Source of the DNA: Pseudomonadota bacterium
GTDB lineage: Bacteria; Pseudomonadota; Alphaproteobacteria; Micropepsales; Micropepsaceae
Assembly (NCBI GenBank): GCA_018241025.1
Contig: JAFEEQ010000019.1
Coordinates: 1-61,991, forward strand
Direction of reading: 5' to 3'
Length of the DNA: 61,991 nt
Numbering within the stretch: position 1 is the first letter of the stretch; the number at the start of each line of letters is the position of its first letter. Shown here one piece after another: positions 7,834-17,996 of the stretch. The notes under the pieces are model-generated. The model was not told where the DNA came from. It saw only the letters and a program-made list of their open reading frames with translations, and made no database searches. The position numbers were made by a program, and so were the translations under genes.

Positions 7834-9360
7834 CTACTGATCCTTGAGGATAGGCTTCATCTCCTCTCCGCCCATGCCGATGCCGCGGCCGACATGGCTG
7901 CGCGAGCGGCTATAGGCGAAGTAGACGACCAGGCCGATCAAACCCCAGCCCGGCAGCACCGCGATCGCGAGCGGCGGGAGCTTCGCATAGAGGATCACGC
8001 AGCCGATGATCGCGAGCGGCGCCACGACAAATACGGCGGGCGTGCGGAACGGGCGCTTGCGGTCCGGGTCGCGCCGGCGCAGCACCATCACCGAGATCGC
8101 CACCATGGCGAAGGCAAACAGCGTGCCGGAGTTCGAATAGTCCGCGAGCTTACCGACGGGCAGGAACGCGGCCATGAGTGTGACGACGACGCCGGTGAAG
8201 GCGGTGACGACATGCGGCGTTTTCCAGCGCGGATGGACGCTGGCCAGCTTCTCCGGCAGGAGACCGTCGCGCGCCATCACGAAGAAGACGCGGGTCTGGC
8301 CGTACATCATCATCAGCACGACCGAGGGCAGCGCCAGGAAGGCCGCGAGTCCAATGAGGTTTCCGATCGGGACATAGCCGATGGTGCGCAGGACATGCGC
8401 GAGCGCCTCCTTGCTGCAAACCAGTGGCTGGACCGCACCGCCGGCGACGATGGCGGCGCATTTGGCGGCGAGTTCGGGCGAACCGGGTTCGAAGGCCCGG
8501 CCGGCGGCATCGACCACCGGCTGGGCGCCGATGGCGCCGATCGCACCTCCCGCGACGAGCAGATAGAAGATCGTACAGATCAGAAGACTGCCGATCAGGC
8601 CGATAGGCACATTGCGCTGCGGATTGCGCGTCTCTTCGGCGGCCGTGGAGACCGCATCGAAACCGACATAGGCGAAGAAGATCGACGAGGCCGCGCCGAC
8701 CACGCCATAGGTGCCCCAGCCGTTCGGCGTCAGAGGATGGAAATAAGCCTCCTTGGCGAGCGGCAGCGTCAGCGCGATGAAGACGGTGAGCGCGGTGACC
8801 TTGATCGCGACGAGTACGGCGTTGAAGCGCGCGCTTTCCGTCGTGCCGATGATCAGGAGGCCGGTGACGAAGACGGAAACGACGACGGCTGGAAGATTAA
8901 TCAGGCCGCCCTGGCTTGGACCGACCGACAGATAGAGCGGCAAGTCGAACCCGAACTGCGATTTGAGGAGGCCGACGAAGTAGCCCGACCAGCCGACGGC
9001 CACGGCGCTGGCGCCGACGGCGTATTCCAGGATCAGCGCCCAGCCGACCATCCAGGCGAAGAGCTCGCCGACCACGGCATAGGTGTAGGTGTAGGCGGAG
9101 CCGGCGACGGGCACCATGGCCGCCAGCTCGGCGTAGCAGAGCGCAGCGACAGCGCAGACCGCGCCGGCGATGATGAAGGAAATCATCATGCCGGGACCGG
9201 CTTTCTGAGCCGCCTCGGCCGTCAGGACGAAGATGCCGGTGCCGATAACCGCGCCGATACCAAGCAGCGTGAGCTGGATGGGGCCGAGCGAGCGATGGAG
9301 ACCTTTCTTTTCGGCAGTCTCCAGAATCGCCGCCAGAGGCTTGACGCGGCCAAAGAGCAT
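7834..9360 (-). CDS. APC-family amino acid permease (cationic amino acid transporter-like)
   Basis: A 508-residue inner-membrane permease with about twelve to fourteen hydrophobic segments. The N-terminus KKGLHRSLGPIQLTLLGIGA followed by IGTGIFVLT is the APC helix 1 motif. GFDAVSTAAEETRNPQRNVP and the final YSRSRSHVGRG resemble the cationic amino acid transporter group. A loop near residues 290-340 has two Cys. I start at the ATG at 9360, preceded by GGGGACG; upstream codons read as low-quality sequence. The substrate is most likely an amino acid taken up with protons. It is divergent from ubiD. Confidence 0.88.
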   Translation of the reverse strand: MLFGRVKPLAAILETAEKKGLHRSLGPIQLTLLGIGAVIGTGIFVLTAEAAQKAGPGMMISFIIAGAVCAVAALCYAELAAMVPVAGSAYTYTYAVVGELFAWMVGWALILEYAVGASAVAVGWSGYFVGLLKSQFGFDLPLYLSVGPSQGGLINLPAVVVSVFVTGLLIIGTTESARFNAVLVAIKVTALTVFIALTLPLAKEAYFHPLTPNGWGTYGVVGAASSIFFAYVGFDAVSTAAEETRNPQRNVPIGLIGSLLICTIFYLLVAGGAIGAIGAQPVVDAAGRAFEPGSPELAAKCAAIVAGGAVQPLVCSKEALAHVLRTIGYVPIGNLIGLAAFLALPSVVLMMMYGQTRVFFVMARDGLLPEKLASVHPRWKTPHVVTAFTGVVVTLMAAFLPVGKLADYSNSGTLFAFAMVAISVMVLRRRDPDRKRPFRTPAVFVVAPLAIIGCVILYAKLPPLAIAVLPGWGLIGLVVYFAYSRSRSHVGRGIGMGGEEMKPILKDQ

Positions 9361-9473
9361 GGATCGTCCCCCGAATGGCCGAAGCACCGGCCGCTGCGGA
9401 AGCGAGCCTAACGGCAATTGCGTGAGGCGCAAGCGGCGGGTGACGGCGGGAACCGGGCTTGTTAGAAACATCC

Positions 9474-11000
9474 ATGCCCTACCGTTCGCTGCGCGATTTC
9501 ATGGCCAAGCTGGAAGCCGCCGGCGATCTCGTCCGCGTGCGCGAGCCGGTGTCGACCGTGCTCGAGATGACCGAGATTCAGACGCGACTGCTCGCCGAAG
9601 GCGGACCGGCCGTTCTCTTCGAGAAGCCGCTCAAGGCCGACGGGACACCGAGCGCGATGCCCGTGCTCGTCAACCTGTTCGGCACGGTGAAGCGCGTCGC
9701 CATGGGCGTGACCATGGACGGCAAGGAAAGGACCACGGCGCAGGAGCTGCGCGCGGTCGGCGAGATCATGGCGCAGCTGCGCCAGCCGGAGCCGCCGCGC
9801 AGCCTGGGCGAGGCCTTCGAGCTTCTGCCGCTCGCCAAGACCGTGCTGGCGATGAAGCCGAAGAGCGTGTCGCGCGCGCCGGTGCAGGAGGTGGTGCTGC
9901 GCGGCGACCGGATCGACCTGAATGCCTTGCCGGTGCAGACCTGCTGGCCGGGCGAACCGGCGCCGCTGATCACCTGGCCGCTGGTGGTGACCAAGGGCCC
10001 GGGCGACGCGCGCGAGGACAATTACAATCTCGGCATCTACCGCATGCAGGTGCTCAACAAGAACCAGACGATCATGCGCTGGCTGAAGCACCGCGGCGGC
10101 GCGCAGCATCATCAGCGCTGGGCGAAAGAGAAAGCCGCGCCCCTGCCCGCCGCGGCGGTGATCGGTGCCGATCCGGGAACCATTCTCGCCGCGGTGACGC
10201 CGGTGCCGGATACGCTGTCGGAATATCAGTTCGCGGGATTGATGCGCGGGCAGCGCGTCGAGCTCGTCGATTGCGTATCGCAACCGCTGAAAGTGCCGGC
10301 GGAAGCGGAGATCGTGATCGAGGGCGAGGTCTCGCTCACCGATTATGCCGATGAAGGGCCCTATGGCGACCACACGGGCTATTACAATTCGGTCGAACAA
10401 TTCCCGGTCTTCACCGTGACCGCAATCACGATGCGGCGCGATCCGGTCTATCTCTCGACCTTCACCGGCCGTCCGCCGGACGAGCCGAGCGTGCTGGGCG
10501 AGGCGCTGAACGAAGTCTTCGTGCCGCTGCTGCGCCAGCAGTTTCCGGAGATCGTCGATTTCTGGCTGCCGCCGGAGGGCTGCTCCTATCGCATCGCGGT
10601 GGTGAGCATGAAGAAGGCCTATCCCGGCCATGCCAAGCGCGTGATGCTGGCCGTGTGGTCGTATCTGCGCCAGTTCATGTACACGAAGTGGGTGATCGTC
10701 GTGGATGACGACATCGACGCGCGCAATTGGAAGGATGTTATGTGGGCGATCTCCACCCGCATGGACCCGGCGCGCGACGTCACGCTCATCGAGCACACGC
10801 CGATCGACTATCTCGACTTCGCCTCGCCGGAGAGCGGCCTTGGTTCCAAGATCGGACTCGACGCGACCAACAAGCTGCCGCCGGAAACCAAGCGCGAATG
10901 GGGCCGGAAAATCCGCATGGATGAAGAGGTCGTCCGCACGGTGACAGAAAAGTGGCCGCGCCTTGGTCTCCCTGGCAGCGGCGCGCCGATCTGGAAATAG
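9474..11000 (+). CDS. ubiD: UbiD-family decarboxylase
   Basis: A 508-residue UbiD enzyme, close to the usual 490-500. It would remove the carboxyl group of 3-polyprenyl-4-hydroxybenzoate in ubiquinone synthesis using prenylated FMN. Conserved stretches are [20 protein letters not shown] near residue 185, [11 protein letters not shown] near 300 and [13 protein letters not shown] near 405. The start is the ATG at 9474; the open frame begins 15 bases earlier. No ubiX is in the window to supply the cofactor. UbiD-like enzymes for other aromatic acids exist, but ubiA nearby favours the quinone role. Confidence 0.88.
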   Translation: MPYRSLRDFMAKLEAAGDLVRVREPVSTVLEMTEIQTRLLAEGGPAVLFEKPLKADGTPSAMPVLVNLFGTVKRVAMGVTMDGKERTTAQELRAVGEIMAQLRQPEPPRSLGEAFELLPLAKTVLAMKPKSVSRAPVQEVVLRGDRIDLNALPVQTCWPGEPAPLITWPLVVTKGPGDAREDNYNLGIYRMQVLNKNQTIMRWLKHRGGAQHHQRWAKEKAAPLPAAAVIGADPGTILAAVTPVPDTLSEYQFAGLMRGQRVELVDCVSQPLKVPAEAEIVIEGEVSLTDYADEGPYGDHTGYYNSVEQFPVFTVTAITMRRDPVYLSTFTGRPPDEPSVLGEALNEVFVPLLRQQFPEIVDFWLPPEGCSYRIAVVSMKKAYPGHAKRVMLAVWSYLRQFMYTKWVIVVDDDIDARNWKDVMWAISTRMDPARDVTLIEHTPIDYLDFASPESGLGSKIGLDATNKLPPETKREWGRKIRMDEEVVRTVTEKWPRLGLPGSGAPIWK

Positions 11001-11083
11001 CGCGTTTTCAGGCATTTGAGCGGGCTTGACCCCGCCAGCGAGTTCGCCCCTTATGCGGGCAAACGCACAGAGGCCATACGCAG

Positions 11084-11506
11084 ATGGACGACGTACTTTC
11101 GCAGCCGCTTTCCGTCGTCGCGATCTACGCCGCGATCAACGCGCTGATCATGCTGATGCTCGGCATGCTGGTCGTGCGCGCGCGGGTGAAGACGCGCACC
11201 GAAATCGGCGACGGCAACGATCCGTCGATGATCGGGCCGATGCGGGCGCACGCCAACAACACCGAAACGGTGCCGATGGCGATCGTGCTGCTGTTCATCC
11301 TCTACGCGCTCGGCGAAGGCGCGCTGATGCTGCATGTGGTCGGCCTTCTGCTGACGGTCGGCCGTCTGCTCCACGCTTTCGGCCTTTCGCGCAACATAGG
11401 TACATCGATCGGCCGGTTCGGAGGCATGCTCCTGACCTGGCTCGCCTATATCGTCGCCATCGCCGATGTGCTGTGGATGGCTTTTGCTTACATGCCCGCG
11501 AACTGA
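11084..11506 (+). CDS. MAPEG family membrane protein
   Basis: A 140-residue protein with four hydrophobic helices, the size and layout of the MAPEG family (membrane-associated, eicosanoid and glutathione metabolism). RVKTRTEIGDGNDPSMIGPMRAHANNTETVPM matches in part the conserved loop after helix 1 with its RAHAN. Bacterial members are often annotated YecN-like; their substrates are mostly unknown. It ends four bases before the start of pmbA, so the two are probably co-transcribed. Confidence 0.82.
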   Translation: MDDVLSQPLSVVAIYAAINALIMLMLGMLVVRARVKTRTEIGDGNDPSMIGPMRAHANNTETVPMAIVLLFILYALGEGALMLHVVGLLLTVGRLLHAFGLSRNIGTSIGRFGGMLLTWLAYIVAIADVLWMAFAYMPAN

Positions 11507-11510
11507 ATCG

Positions 11511-12851
11511 ATGACACGCAAGAACACCCAGGAAATCCTCGCCGCCGTCCTTGAAGGTGCCAAGCGGGCCGGCGCGGATGCCGCCGATGCGCTTCTGGTC
11601 GAGAACATCGCCGCCAGCGTGTCGTATCGCCTGGGAAAGCTCGAAGATATCGAGCGGGCGGAGTCGCAGGATCTCGGCCTGCGCGTCTTTATCGGCCAAA
11701 AGGTGGCATTCATCTCTTCGACCGACTTCTCGCCGGATTCGCTGGCACAACTTCCGGCGCGCGCCGTCGCCATGGCGAAGATGGCGCCGGAAGACATCTA
11801 TGCCGGCCTCGCACCGCGCGAGCGGCTGGCGAAGACGTTTCCCGAGCTGGACATCGAGGACAAGAGCGAACCTTCCGCGGAGACGCTGGTCGACTGGGCG
11901 CGCGGCGTCGAGGGCGCGGCGATGGCGGTGAAGGGCGTGACCAATTCCGAAGGCGGCAGCGCGAGCTTCAACCGCACCGCGGTGGCGCTGGCGACGAGCG
12001 AAGGTTTTTCCGGCGGCTACTCCGGCACGTCGAGCAGCCTGGGCGTGGCAGTGATCGCCGGCGAAGGCACGGCGATGGAGCGCGACTACGACTATGCCAG
12101 CGCCCGCCATGTCGTCGATCTCGAAGGCGCCGATGCAGTCGGCAAGCGGGCCGGCGAATTGACGGTGAAACGGCTCAACCCCCGCAAGGTGAAATCGCAA
12201 GCCGCACCGATCGTCTACGATCCGCGGGTTTCGTCGAGCCTGGTCGGCCATTTCGTCTCGGCGATCTCCGGCACTTCGATCGCGCGCGGCGTGAGCTTCC
12301 TGAAGGACCGGATGGGCCAGCAGGTTTTCGCCGAGGATGTCACCATCGTCGACGACCCGCATCGCCGGCGTGGGCTGCGCTCCAAGCCGTTCGACGGCGA
12401 AGGCGTGGCGAACCGGCGCTGGGCGCTTGCCGAGAAGGGCGTGCTGAAGACCTGGCTGCTCGATTGCGCGAGCGCCAAGCAGCTCGGACTCGAAACCACC
12501 GGTCATGCCGCGCGCGGCACCGGCGGACCGCCCGCGCCTTCGCCGACCAATCTCTATATGGAGCCCGGCGCGCTGGCGCCGAAAGCCCTGATCGCCGATA
12601 TCAAATCGGGCTTCTATGTCACGGAGCTGATCGGCATGGGCGTCAATGGCGTCACGGGCGATTACAGCCGCGGCGCCGCCGGCTTCTGGATCGAGAACGG
12701 CGAGATCGCCTATCCGGTTTCCGAGATCACCATCGCGGGCAATCTGAAGGACATGTTCCTGCATCTGACGCCGGCGAACGATCTCGAATTCAAGCACGGC
12801 ACCAACGCACCGACCATCCGCATCGAAGGCATGACCATTGCCGGGGCCTGA
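11511..12851 (+). CDS. pmbA: metalloprotease-like protein PmbA (TldE)
   Basis: A 446-residue protein of TldD/PmbA family, the non-metal-binding partner half of the TldD-TldE heterodimer that degrades and matures small peptides such as microcins and CcdA-type antitoxins. The C-terminal GFYVTELIGMGVNGVTGDYS and the CASAKQLG stretch are typical, and length equals the family's. No tldD is seen in the window. The ATG at 11511 is chosen because upstream in-frame sequence lies over the end of the MAPEG gene. Its 3' end overlaps the next gene by 14 bases. Confidence 0.9.
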   Translation: MTRKNTQEILAAVLEGAKRAGADAADALLVENIAASVSYRLGKLEDIERAESQDLGLRVFIGQKVAFISSTDFSPDSLAQLPARAVAMAKMAPEDIYAGLAPRERLAKTFPELDIEDKSEPSAETLVDWARGVEGAAMAVKGVTNSEGGSASFNRTAVALATSEGFSGGYSGTSSSLGVAVIAGEGTAMERDYDYASARHVVDLEGADAVGKRAGELTVKRLNPRKVKSQAAPIVYDPRVSSSLVGHFVSAISGTSIARGVSFLKDRMGQQVFAEDVTIVDDPHRRRGLRSKPFDGEGVANRRWALAEKGVLKTWLLDCASAKQLGLETTGHAARGTGGPPAPSPTNLYMEPGALAPKALIADIKSGFYVTELIGMGVNGVTGDYSRGAAGFWIENGEIAYPVSEITIAGNLKDMFLHLTPANDLEFKHGTNAPTIRIEGMTIAGA

Positions 12852-13641
12852 TCTCGCGCTTCTGGAATCCAGCGTGCGCGAGGCCGGCAAGATCGCACGG
12901 TCCTATTACGGCGGCAGCTTCAATAAATGGGACAAGGCCAAGGGCAGTCCTGTCACCGATGCCGATCTCGCCGTCGACAAATTCCTGCACGACGAATTGT
13001 GCGCGGCACGGCCCGACTATGGCTGGCTGTCCGAGGAGACCGAAGATGATGCCGCAAGGCTGAAGGCGCGCGCGACCTTCGTGGTCGATCCGATCGACGG
13101 CACCATCGCCTTCATCAAGGCCAAGCCGCATTTCACCATCTGCGCCGGCGTGGTCGAGGACGGCGTCGCGGTGGCCGGGGCGATCTACAACCCGATCACC
13201 GAAGAGTGCTTCACGGCCGAGGCCGGTGGCGGTGCCTTTCTGAACGGCGCCCCGATCCACCCGACGGACCGGGCAACGGTGGAAGGCTGCCGGATGCTGG
13301 CCGACAAGCCGATGCTGGGCCATCCGGCCTGGAACACGCCGCCGAACCGGCCCTGGCCGGAGATGACGATCGAGAATCGCAGCTCGGTCGCCTATCGCAT
13401 CGTGCTGGTGGCGGCGGGGCAATTCGACGCGATGTTGGCACTCTCTTCGAAGCGGGACTGGGACCTGGCGGCGGCGGACATCATCGCCCGCGAGGCCGGC
13501 GCTTTGGTCACGACGCACAGCGGGGCGCCGTTGCGCTATAATCAGGCGAACACGCTGCATCCTTCGGTGGTCGTGGCCGGGCCGAAGCTGCACGCGCAAC
13601 TGATGGAGCGCGTCGGCCATCTGAGCCTGCCGCGCGGATAG
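12838..13641 (+). CDS. inositol monophosphatase family protein, CysQ-like 3'(2'),5'-bisphosphate nucleotidase
   Basis: A 267-residue lithium-sensitive phosphatase. Metal ligands are visible in LSEETEDD (near residue 63), VVDPIDGT (near 83) and RDWDLAAADII (near 204). Enzymes at this locus in alphaproteobacteria are called CysQ and remove phosphate from PAP made in sulfate assimilation; inositol phosphatase activity cannot be excluded. The only start that keeps the family N-terminus is a TTG at 12838, inside the last codons of pmbA, which suggests translational coupling. It leads into the lipid A gene cluster. Confidence 0.83.
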   Translation: MPGPDLALLESSVREAGKIARSYYGGSFNKWDKAKGSPVTDADLAVDKFLHDELCAARPDYGWLSEETEDDAARLKARATFVVDPIDGTIAFIKAKPHFTICAGVVEDGVAVAGAIYNPITEECFTAEAGGGAFLNGAPIHPTDRATVEGCRMLADKPMLGHPAWNTPPNRPWPEMTIENRSSVAYRIVLVAAGQFDAMLALSSKRDWDLAAADIIAREAGALVTTHSGAPLRYNQANTLHPSVVVAGPKLHAQLMERVGHLSLPRG

Positions 13642-13651
13642 GAGAGCGTCG

Positions 13652-13882
13652 ATGGCGGAACACGCGCCGAAGCAGCTTCTGCACCTCGTATTCGGCGGCG
13701 AACTGACCGCGCCGCACAGCATGGAATTCAAGGACCTGAGCAAGCTCGATCTGGTCGGGATGTATCCCAACTACGCCGAAGCCCTGAAGGCCTGGCGCGC
13801 CAAGGCGCAATCCACCGTGGACAACGCGCAGATGCGGTATTTCGTCGTCCACATCCACCGCTTGATGGAGCCGGAGGGCTGA
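13652..13882 (+). CDS. DUF4170 domain-containing protein
   Basis: A 76-residue cytoplasmic protein of unknown function. The recognisable parts are KQLLHLVFGGEL near the start, DLVGMYPNYAEALKAWRAKA in the middle and RYFVVHIHRLMEPE at the end, the DUF4170 pattern. It starts ten bases after the CysQ-like gene and lies 50 bases before the MsbA-like transporter. This placement next to lipid A export genes recurs in alphaproteobacteria and hints at a link to envelope synthesis, but no activity is known to me. Confidence 0.85.
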   Translation: MAEHAPKQLLHLVFGGELTAPHSMEFKDLSKLDLVGMYPNYAEALKAWRAKAQSTVDNAQMRYFVVHIHRLMEPEG

Positions 13883-13931
13883 CCGGCCGCCCTCGCCGCA
13901 TGGCGCTTCGCCGTGCTATTCCCCCCGCCCT

Positions 13932-15749
13932 ATGACTGTCGGTCTATCGTCCCAGATTCAGGCAGCCGCCCCCCCGCCCGCAGAGCGGGAGCGCGGGAAT
14001 GTCTACATCGTGCGCCGTCTGTTCCGCGACTACGTCGCCGGACAGTGGCCAACCTTTGCGGCGGCGCTGGCCTGCATGGTCGTGGGTTCGGCGGCGAGCG
14101 GCGCGATCCCCTTTCTGGTGAATGCCGCGGTGAAGTACCTGTTCGTGGACAAGGACCCGAACATGCTGGCGCTGATACCGCTTGCCGCCATCGTGCTGAT
14201 GACGGTCCGCGCGGCGGCCAATTATGGCGGCCAGACGATGATCGAAACCGTCGGCGAGCGCGCGATCACATCCGCCCAGCGCGACATGTTCGATCGCATC
14301 GCGCGACAGGATCTCGCATCGCTCAACGCCGTGCATTCGAGCCAGTTCGTCTCGACGATGCTTTACGACGCGACACAGATGCGCGATGCGATTACGCGCG
14401 GCGTCCTGGCGGTCGGGATCGAAGCGTTGCAGCTCGCGGCTTATGCCGCGGCAATGATCTACATGGACTGGCAGCTCACGCTGGTCGCGCTGGTGGTGCT
14501 GCCGCCTGTCGCCTGGGCCATGGAACGCATCGGCAGCTCGCTGCGCCGCGCGGCCAAGCGCAGCATGGAGCAGACGGGCGATCTCGCCGCGACCCTATCC
14601 GAAACGCTCGATGGAAGGCGGATCGTCAAGGCTTACGGCCTGGAAGCGCACATGACGGAGCGGGCGAATGCGCGACTGGCGCAGCGCCTGAAGACCCTTC
14701 TGAAAGTCGTGCGGCGGCGCGCGGCGGCGGTGCCGACTACCGATGTCTTTGCGGGTTTCGTGATCGCCGCGACGATGTTCTATGCCGGTTATCAATCCCA
14801 TCATGGTGGTCTGGAGATCAACGCCTTTTCCGCCTTCCTGGCGGCGATGCTTCTTGCGCTGCAGCCTGTGCGAAATCTCAGCCAGCTCTGGCCGGTGATT
14901 TCGAGCGGCGTGGCCGCAGCCAATCGCGTTTTTGCGGTGATCGATTCACATCCCACGATCGTCGATTCTCCGGGCGCGCGCGCCATGTCGGTGGCCAGCG
15001 GCGGCGGCGCGGTGCGCTTCGAAGGCGTTCGCTTTTCCTATCATGAAGGCGCCGAGTCTATTGCCGAGGTAACACTCGACATTCCGGCAGGGGCCAAGGT
15101 TGCACTGGTTGGACCTTCAGGCGCCGGCAAGAGCACGATTTTCAACCTGCTGCTGCGCTTTTACGACGTCGACGGCGGCCGCATCCTGATCGACGGCCAG
15201 AACGTGCATGACGTCACGCTTCAATCTCTGCGCCGGAACATCGCACTGGTCACGCAGGATGCCGTCCTGTTCGACGAGAGCGTTGCGGACAACATCGCAC
15301 TCGGCAACCCGGGCGCAAGCCGTGACGCAATCGAGCGGGCCGCCCGGAATGCCGCGGCGGACGAATTCATCTGCAAGATGCCCGAAGGCTACGACACAAG
15401 GGTGGGCGAAGGCGGGCTGAAACTGTCCGGAGGCCAGCGCCAGCGCGTCGCCATCGCGCGCGCCATGCTGCGCGATGCGCCTATCCTGCTGCTCGACGAG
15501 GCGACCTCGGCACTCGACACCGAAAGCGAGCGCCAGGTGCAGGAAGCGCTTGCGCGGCTGATGAAGGACCGTACCACCATCGTTATCGCCCATCGCCTTT
15601 CGACTGTGCTCGATGCCGACAGAATTTACGTCATGGATCGTGGGCGTGTCGTCGAAAGCGGCACCCACGCCGAGCTGATAGCCCAGGGCGGCCTCTACGC
15701 CAGACTCTATCAGCACGATTTCACCGACGATGCGGCGGAGGGCGCCTGA
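13932..15749 (+). CDS. MsbA-like ABC transporter, fused permease and ATPase
   Basis: A 605-residue half-transporter: about six transmembrane helices in residues 30-330, then an ATPase domain with Walker A GPSGAGKST, signature LSGGQRQR and Walker B ILLLDEATSALD, followed by AHRLSTVLDADRIYVMDRG. It would flip lipid A-core across the inner membrane as a homodimer. The assignment rests on position directly before waaA and lpxK, two bases from waaA, because the domain pattern is shared with drug exporters. Confidence 0.87.
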   Translation: MTVGLSSQIQAAAPPPAERERGNVYIVRRLFRDYVAGQWPTFAAALACMVVGSAASGAIPFLVNAAVKYLFVDKDPNMLALIPLAAIVLMTVRAAANYGGQTMIETVGERAITSAQRDMFDRIARQDLASLNAVHSSQFVSTMLYDATQMRDAITRGVLAVGIEALQLAAYAAAMIYMDWQLTLVALVVLPPVAWAMERIGSSLRRAAKRSMEQTGDLAATLSETLDGRRIVKAYGLEAHMTERANARLAQRLKTLLKVVRRRAAAVPTTDVFAGFVIAATMFYAGYQSHHGGLEINAFSAFLAAMLLALQPVRNLSQLWPVISSGVAAANRVFAVIDSHPTIVDSPGARAMSVASGGGAVRFEGVRFSYHEGAESIAEVTLDIPAGAKVALVGPSGAGKSTIFNLLLRFYDVDGGRILIDGQNVHDVTLQSLRRNIALVTQDAVLFDESVADNIALGNPGASRDAIERAARNAAADEFICKMPEGYDTRVGEGGLKLSGGQRQRVAIARAMLRDAPILLLDEATSALDTESERQVQEALARLMKDRTTIVIAHRLSTVLDADRIYVMDRGRVVESGTHAELIAQGGLYARLYQHDFTDDAAEGA

Positions 15750-15751
15750 GC

Positions 15752-17023
15752 ATGGCGTCTCTCGGCATTCTTGCGTATCGCGCCTTGAGCACGCTGATTG
15801 CGCCGGCCGTACCGATGGTGCTGCGGCGCCGCGGCCGCCGCGGCAAGGAACATCGCGACCGCTCGGCAGAGCGGCTCGGCCATGCCAGTCGGCCACGGCC
15901 AGAGGGCAAGCTCGTCTGGGTTCATGGCGCCAGCAATGGCGAGGCGCTGGCGGCGCTGCCGCTGATCGAGCGTCTCGTCGCGCAGGGCGTGAAGGTTCTG
16001 ATGACCAGCGGCACCGTGACATCCGCCGATCTGATGGAAGAGCGCCTGCCCGAAGGGGCCGTACACCAATTCGTGCCGGTCGATACGCCCGGAGCGACGA
16101 AGCGCTTCCTCGATCACTGGCGGCCCGATGCGGGCGTGTTCATCGATTCCGATCTGTGGCCGAACCTGATCCTCGGCGCGCATGCGCGCGGCATCAAGCT
16201 CGCGCAGGCCAATGCGCGGATGTCGCAACGCTCCTATGAGGGCTGGCGCTGGGCCCGGAAGACCATCGCAACGCTCCTGTCGGCGTTCGATGTGTGCCTC
16301 GCGCAGGACGACGAAATCGCAGCGCGGTTCCGCGCCCTGGGGGCGCCGGATGTGCGGGTGGTCGGAAGCCTGAAGGAGGATGCACCGCCCCTGCCCTTCG
16401 ACCCGGCGAAACTCGACGAACTCAAGACCGCGATAGGCGGGCGGCCGATATTGCTGGCGGCACAGACCCATCCGGGAGAGGACGAAACCATCCTGCCGGT
16501 GCATGACACGCTGCGGACGAAGCATCCCGATCTTCTGACCATCATCGTGCCGCGCCATCCGGCGCGCGGGGCGGAGATCGTGATGCTGTGCGACGCGCGA
16601 AAAGCTGCGCGCCGCAGCACCGGCGGAACGATCGAAGCGGACACCGCGGTCTATGTTGCCGATACGCTCAACGAACTCGGACTGTTCTATCGCCTGACGC
16701 CGTTCACGTTCCTCGGCGGCACGCTCATTCCGCGCGGCGGACACAATCCGCTGGAGCCGGCACGACTGCACTGCGCGGTGATGGCCGGGCCACACACGTT
16801 CAATTCGGCCACGGCCTATGCCGCGATCTTCGCCGAGCAAGGGGTCGGCCTCGTGCGGTCGAGCACGGATATCGCGTCACTCGCCGGCAGCCTGCTCGAC
16901 GATCCGCAGCGCGCGCGAAGTCTCGGCGACGCGGCGGCACGCGGCGCAGCGGCGCTGGGCGGTGCGATCGAAAAGACCGTCGAGGTCGTGAACGGATTCC
17001 TGGGCAACAATGCGACCGCCTGA
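15752..17023 (+). CDS. waaA: 3-deoxy-D-manno-octulosonic acid transferase WaaA (KdtA)
   Basis: A 423-residue GT30 glycosyltransferase that adds Kdo to the lipid A precursor at the inner face of the cytoplasmic membrane. It has an N-terminal hydrophobic anchor, VWVHGASNGEALAALPLIERL near residue 54, the VFIDSDLWPNLI stretch near 130, and GHNPLEPA near 330 for the sugar-nucleotide site. The two-base gap from the transporter and the 14-base overlap with lpxK mark an operon. Confidence 0.92.
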   Translation: MASLGILAYRALSTLIAPAVPMVLRRRGRRGKEHRDRSAERLGHASRPRPEGKLVWVHGASNGEALAALPLIERLVAQGVKVLMTSGTVTSADLMEERLPEGAVHQFVPVDTPGATKRFLDHWRPDAGVFIDSDLWPNLILGAHARGIKLAQANARMSQRSYEGWRWARKTIATLLSAFDVCLAQDDEIAARFRALGAPDVRVVGSLKEDAPPLPFDPAKLDELKTAIGGRPILLAAQTHPGEDETILPVHDTLRTKHPDLLTIIVPRHPARGAEIVMLCDARKAARRSTGGTIEADTAVYVADTLNELGLFYRLTPFTFLGGTLIPRGGHNPLEPARLHCAVMAGPHTFNSATAYAAIFAEQGVGLVRSSTDIASLAGSLLDDPQRARSLGDAAARGAAALGGAIEKTVEVVNGFLGNNATA

Positions 17024-17996
17024 TTTCTGGACACGGACCGATCCGGTCTCCCAATTCGTCGTGGCGCTCCTGACGCCGCTGGGATGGCTCTATGGCTGGA
17101 GCGTGCAGTATCGCGCGCTGCACACGCATACCTATCGCTCCCGCTGCAAAGTGGTGTGCGTCGGAAATCTCACGGCAGGCGGAACAGGCAAGACGCCGAT
17201 CTCGATCGCCATCGCAAAGGCATTGATCGCGCGCGGGGCCAGGGTGGCGTTCCTGACGCGCGGCTATGGCGGCAAGGTCAAGGGACCGGCTTTCGTCGCG
17301 TCCGACGATCGCGCCGTCCATGTCGGCGACGAGCCCCTGCTGCTTTCATCGGTCGCGCCGGTGATCGTGTCGGCGGATCGCGCGGCCGGCGCCAAGCTCG
17401 CGGAAGAGAACGGATTCGATACCATCGTGATGGACGACGGGCACCAGAACTTCTCGCTCGCCAAGGACCTGTCGCTGGTCGTGATCGACGCCGAGGCGGG
17501 CTTCGGCAACAACCGGGTGCTGCCGGCAGGCCCGCTTCGCGAACCTGTCGAACAGGGCATGCGTCGCGCGGATGCCGTCATCCTGAGCGGCGACCAGACA
17601 TCAGGCCCCCTTCCGGCCTTCAAGGTGCCCGTGGTCCGCGCGACGCTCGTCAAGGATGGCGAAGGTGTCGCGCGCGGCCAGCGGGTCGTCGCCTTCGCGG
17701 GCATCGGGCGACCGTCGAAATTCTTTGCGTCGGTAGCCGCCATCGGTGCAACGATCGTCGACCAGCGCGCCTATGGCGACCACCACGTCTACACCCAGGC
17801 GGAACTGGCACGGCTGAAAGCCCGCGCCCGGGCGGAAAATGCGCTTCTGGTCACGACGGAAAAGGATTTCGTGCGGTTAACGCCCGCAGAGCGCGAAGGC
17901 GTAACGCCGCTGCCGGTCCATAGCGAGTTCGACGGCGCGCTGGAGCCCTTGCTTGACAGGCTGTTCCCTGCCGGGGTACCGCCGAAAGCATCATGA
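17010..17996 (+). CDS. lpxK: tetraacyldisaccharide 4'-kinase LpxK
   Basis: A 328-residue membrane-associated kinase that phosphorylates the 4' position of the lipid A disaccharide with ATP. The P-loop is in VVCVGNLTAGGTGKTPISIA near residue 50; MDDGHQNFSLAKDLSLVVID near 140 is the second family signature. It starts inside the end of waaA and its stop overlaps the following acyltransferase by four bases (ATGA), as expected for a tightly coupled lipid A operon. Confidence 0.92.
   Translation: MRPPDFWTRTDPVSQFVVALLTPLGWLYGWSVQYRALHTHTYRSRCKVVCVGNLTAGGTGKTPISIAIAKALIARGARVAFLTRGYGGKVKGPAFVASDDRAVHVGDEPLLLSSVAPVIVSADRAAGAKLAEENGFDTIVMDDGHQNFSLAKDLSLVVIDAEAGFGNNRVLPAGPLREPVEQGMRRADAVILSGDQTSGPLPAFKVPVVRATLVKDGEGVARGQRVVAFAGIGRPSKFFASVAAIGATIVDQRAYGDHHVYTQAELARLKARARAENALLVTTEKDFVRLTPAEREGVTPLPVHSEFDGALEPLLDRLFPAGVPPKAS

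Noticed and set aside
7501..9411. 636-codon plus-strand frame
   Set aside because: Exact antisense shadow of the APC permease; translation is a run of Asp, Arg, Glu and His with no fold.
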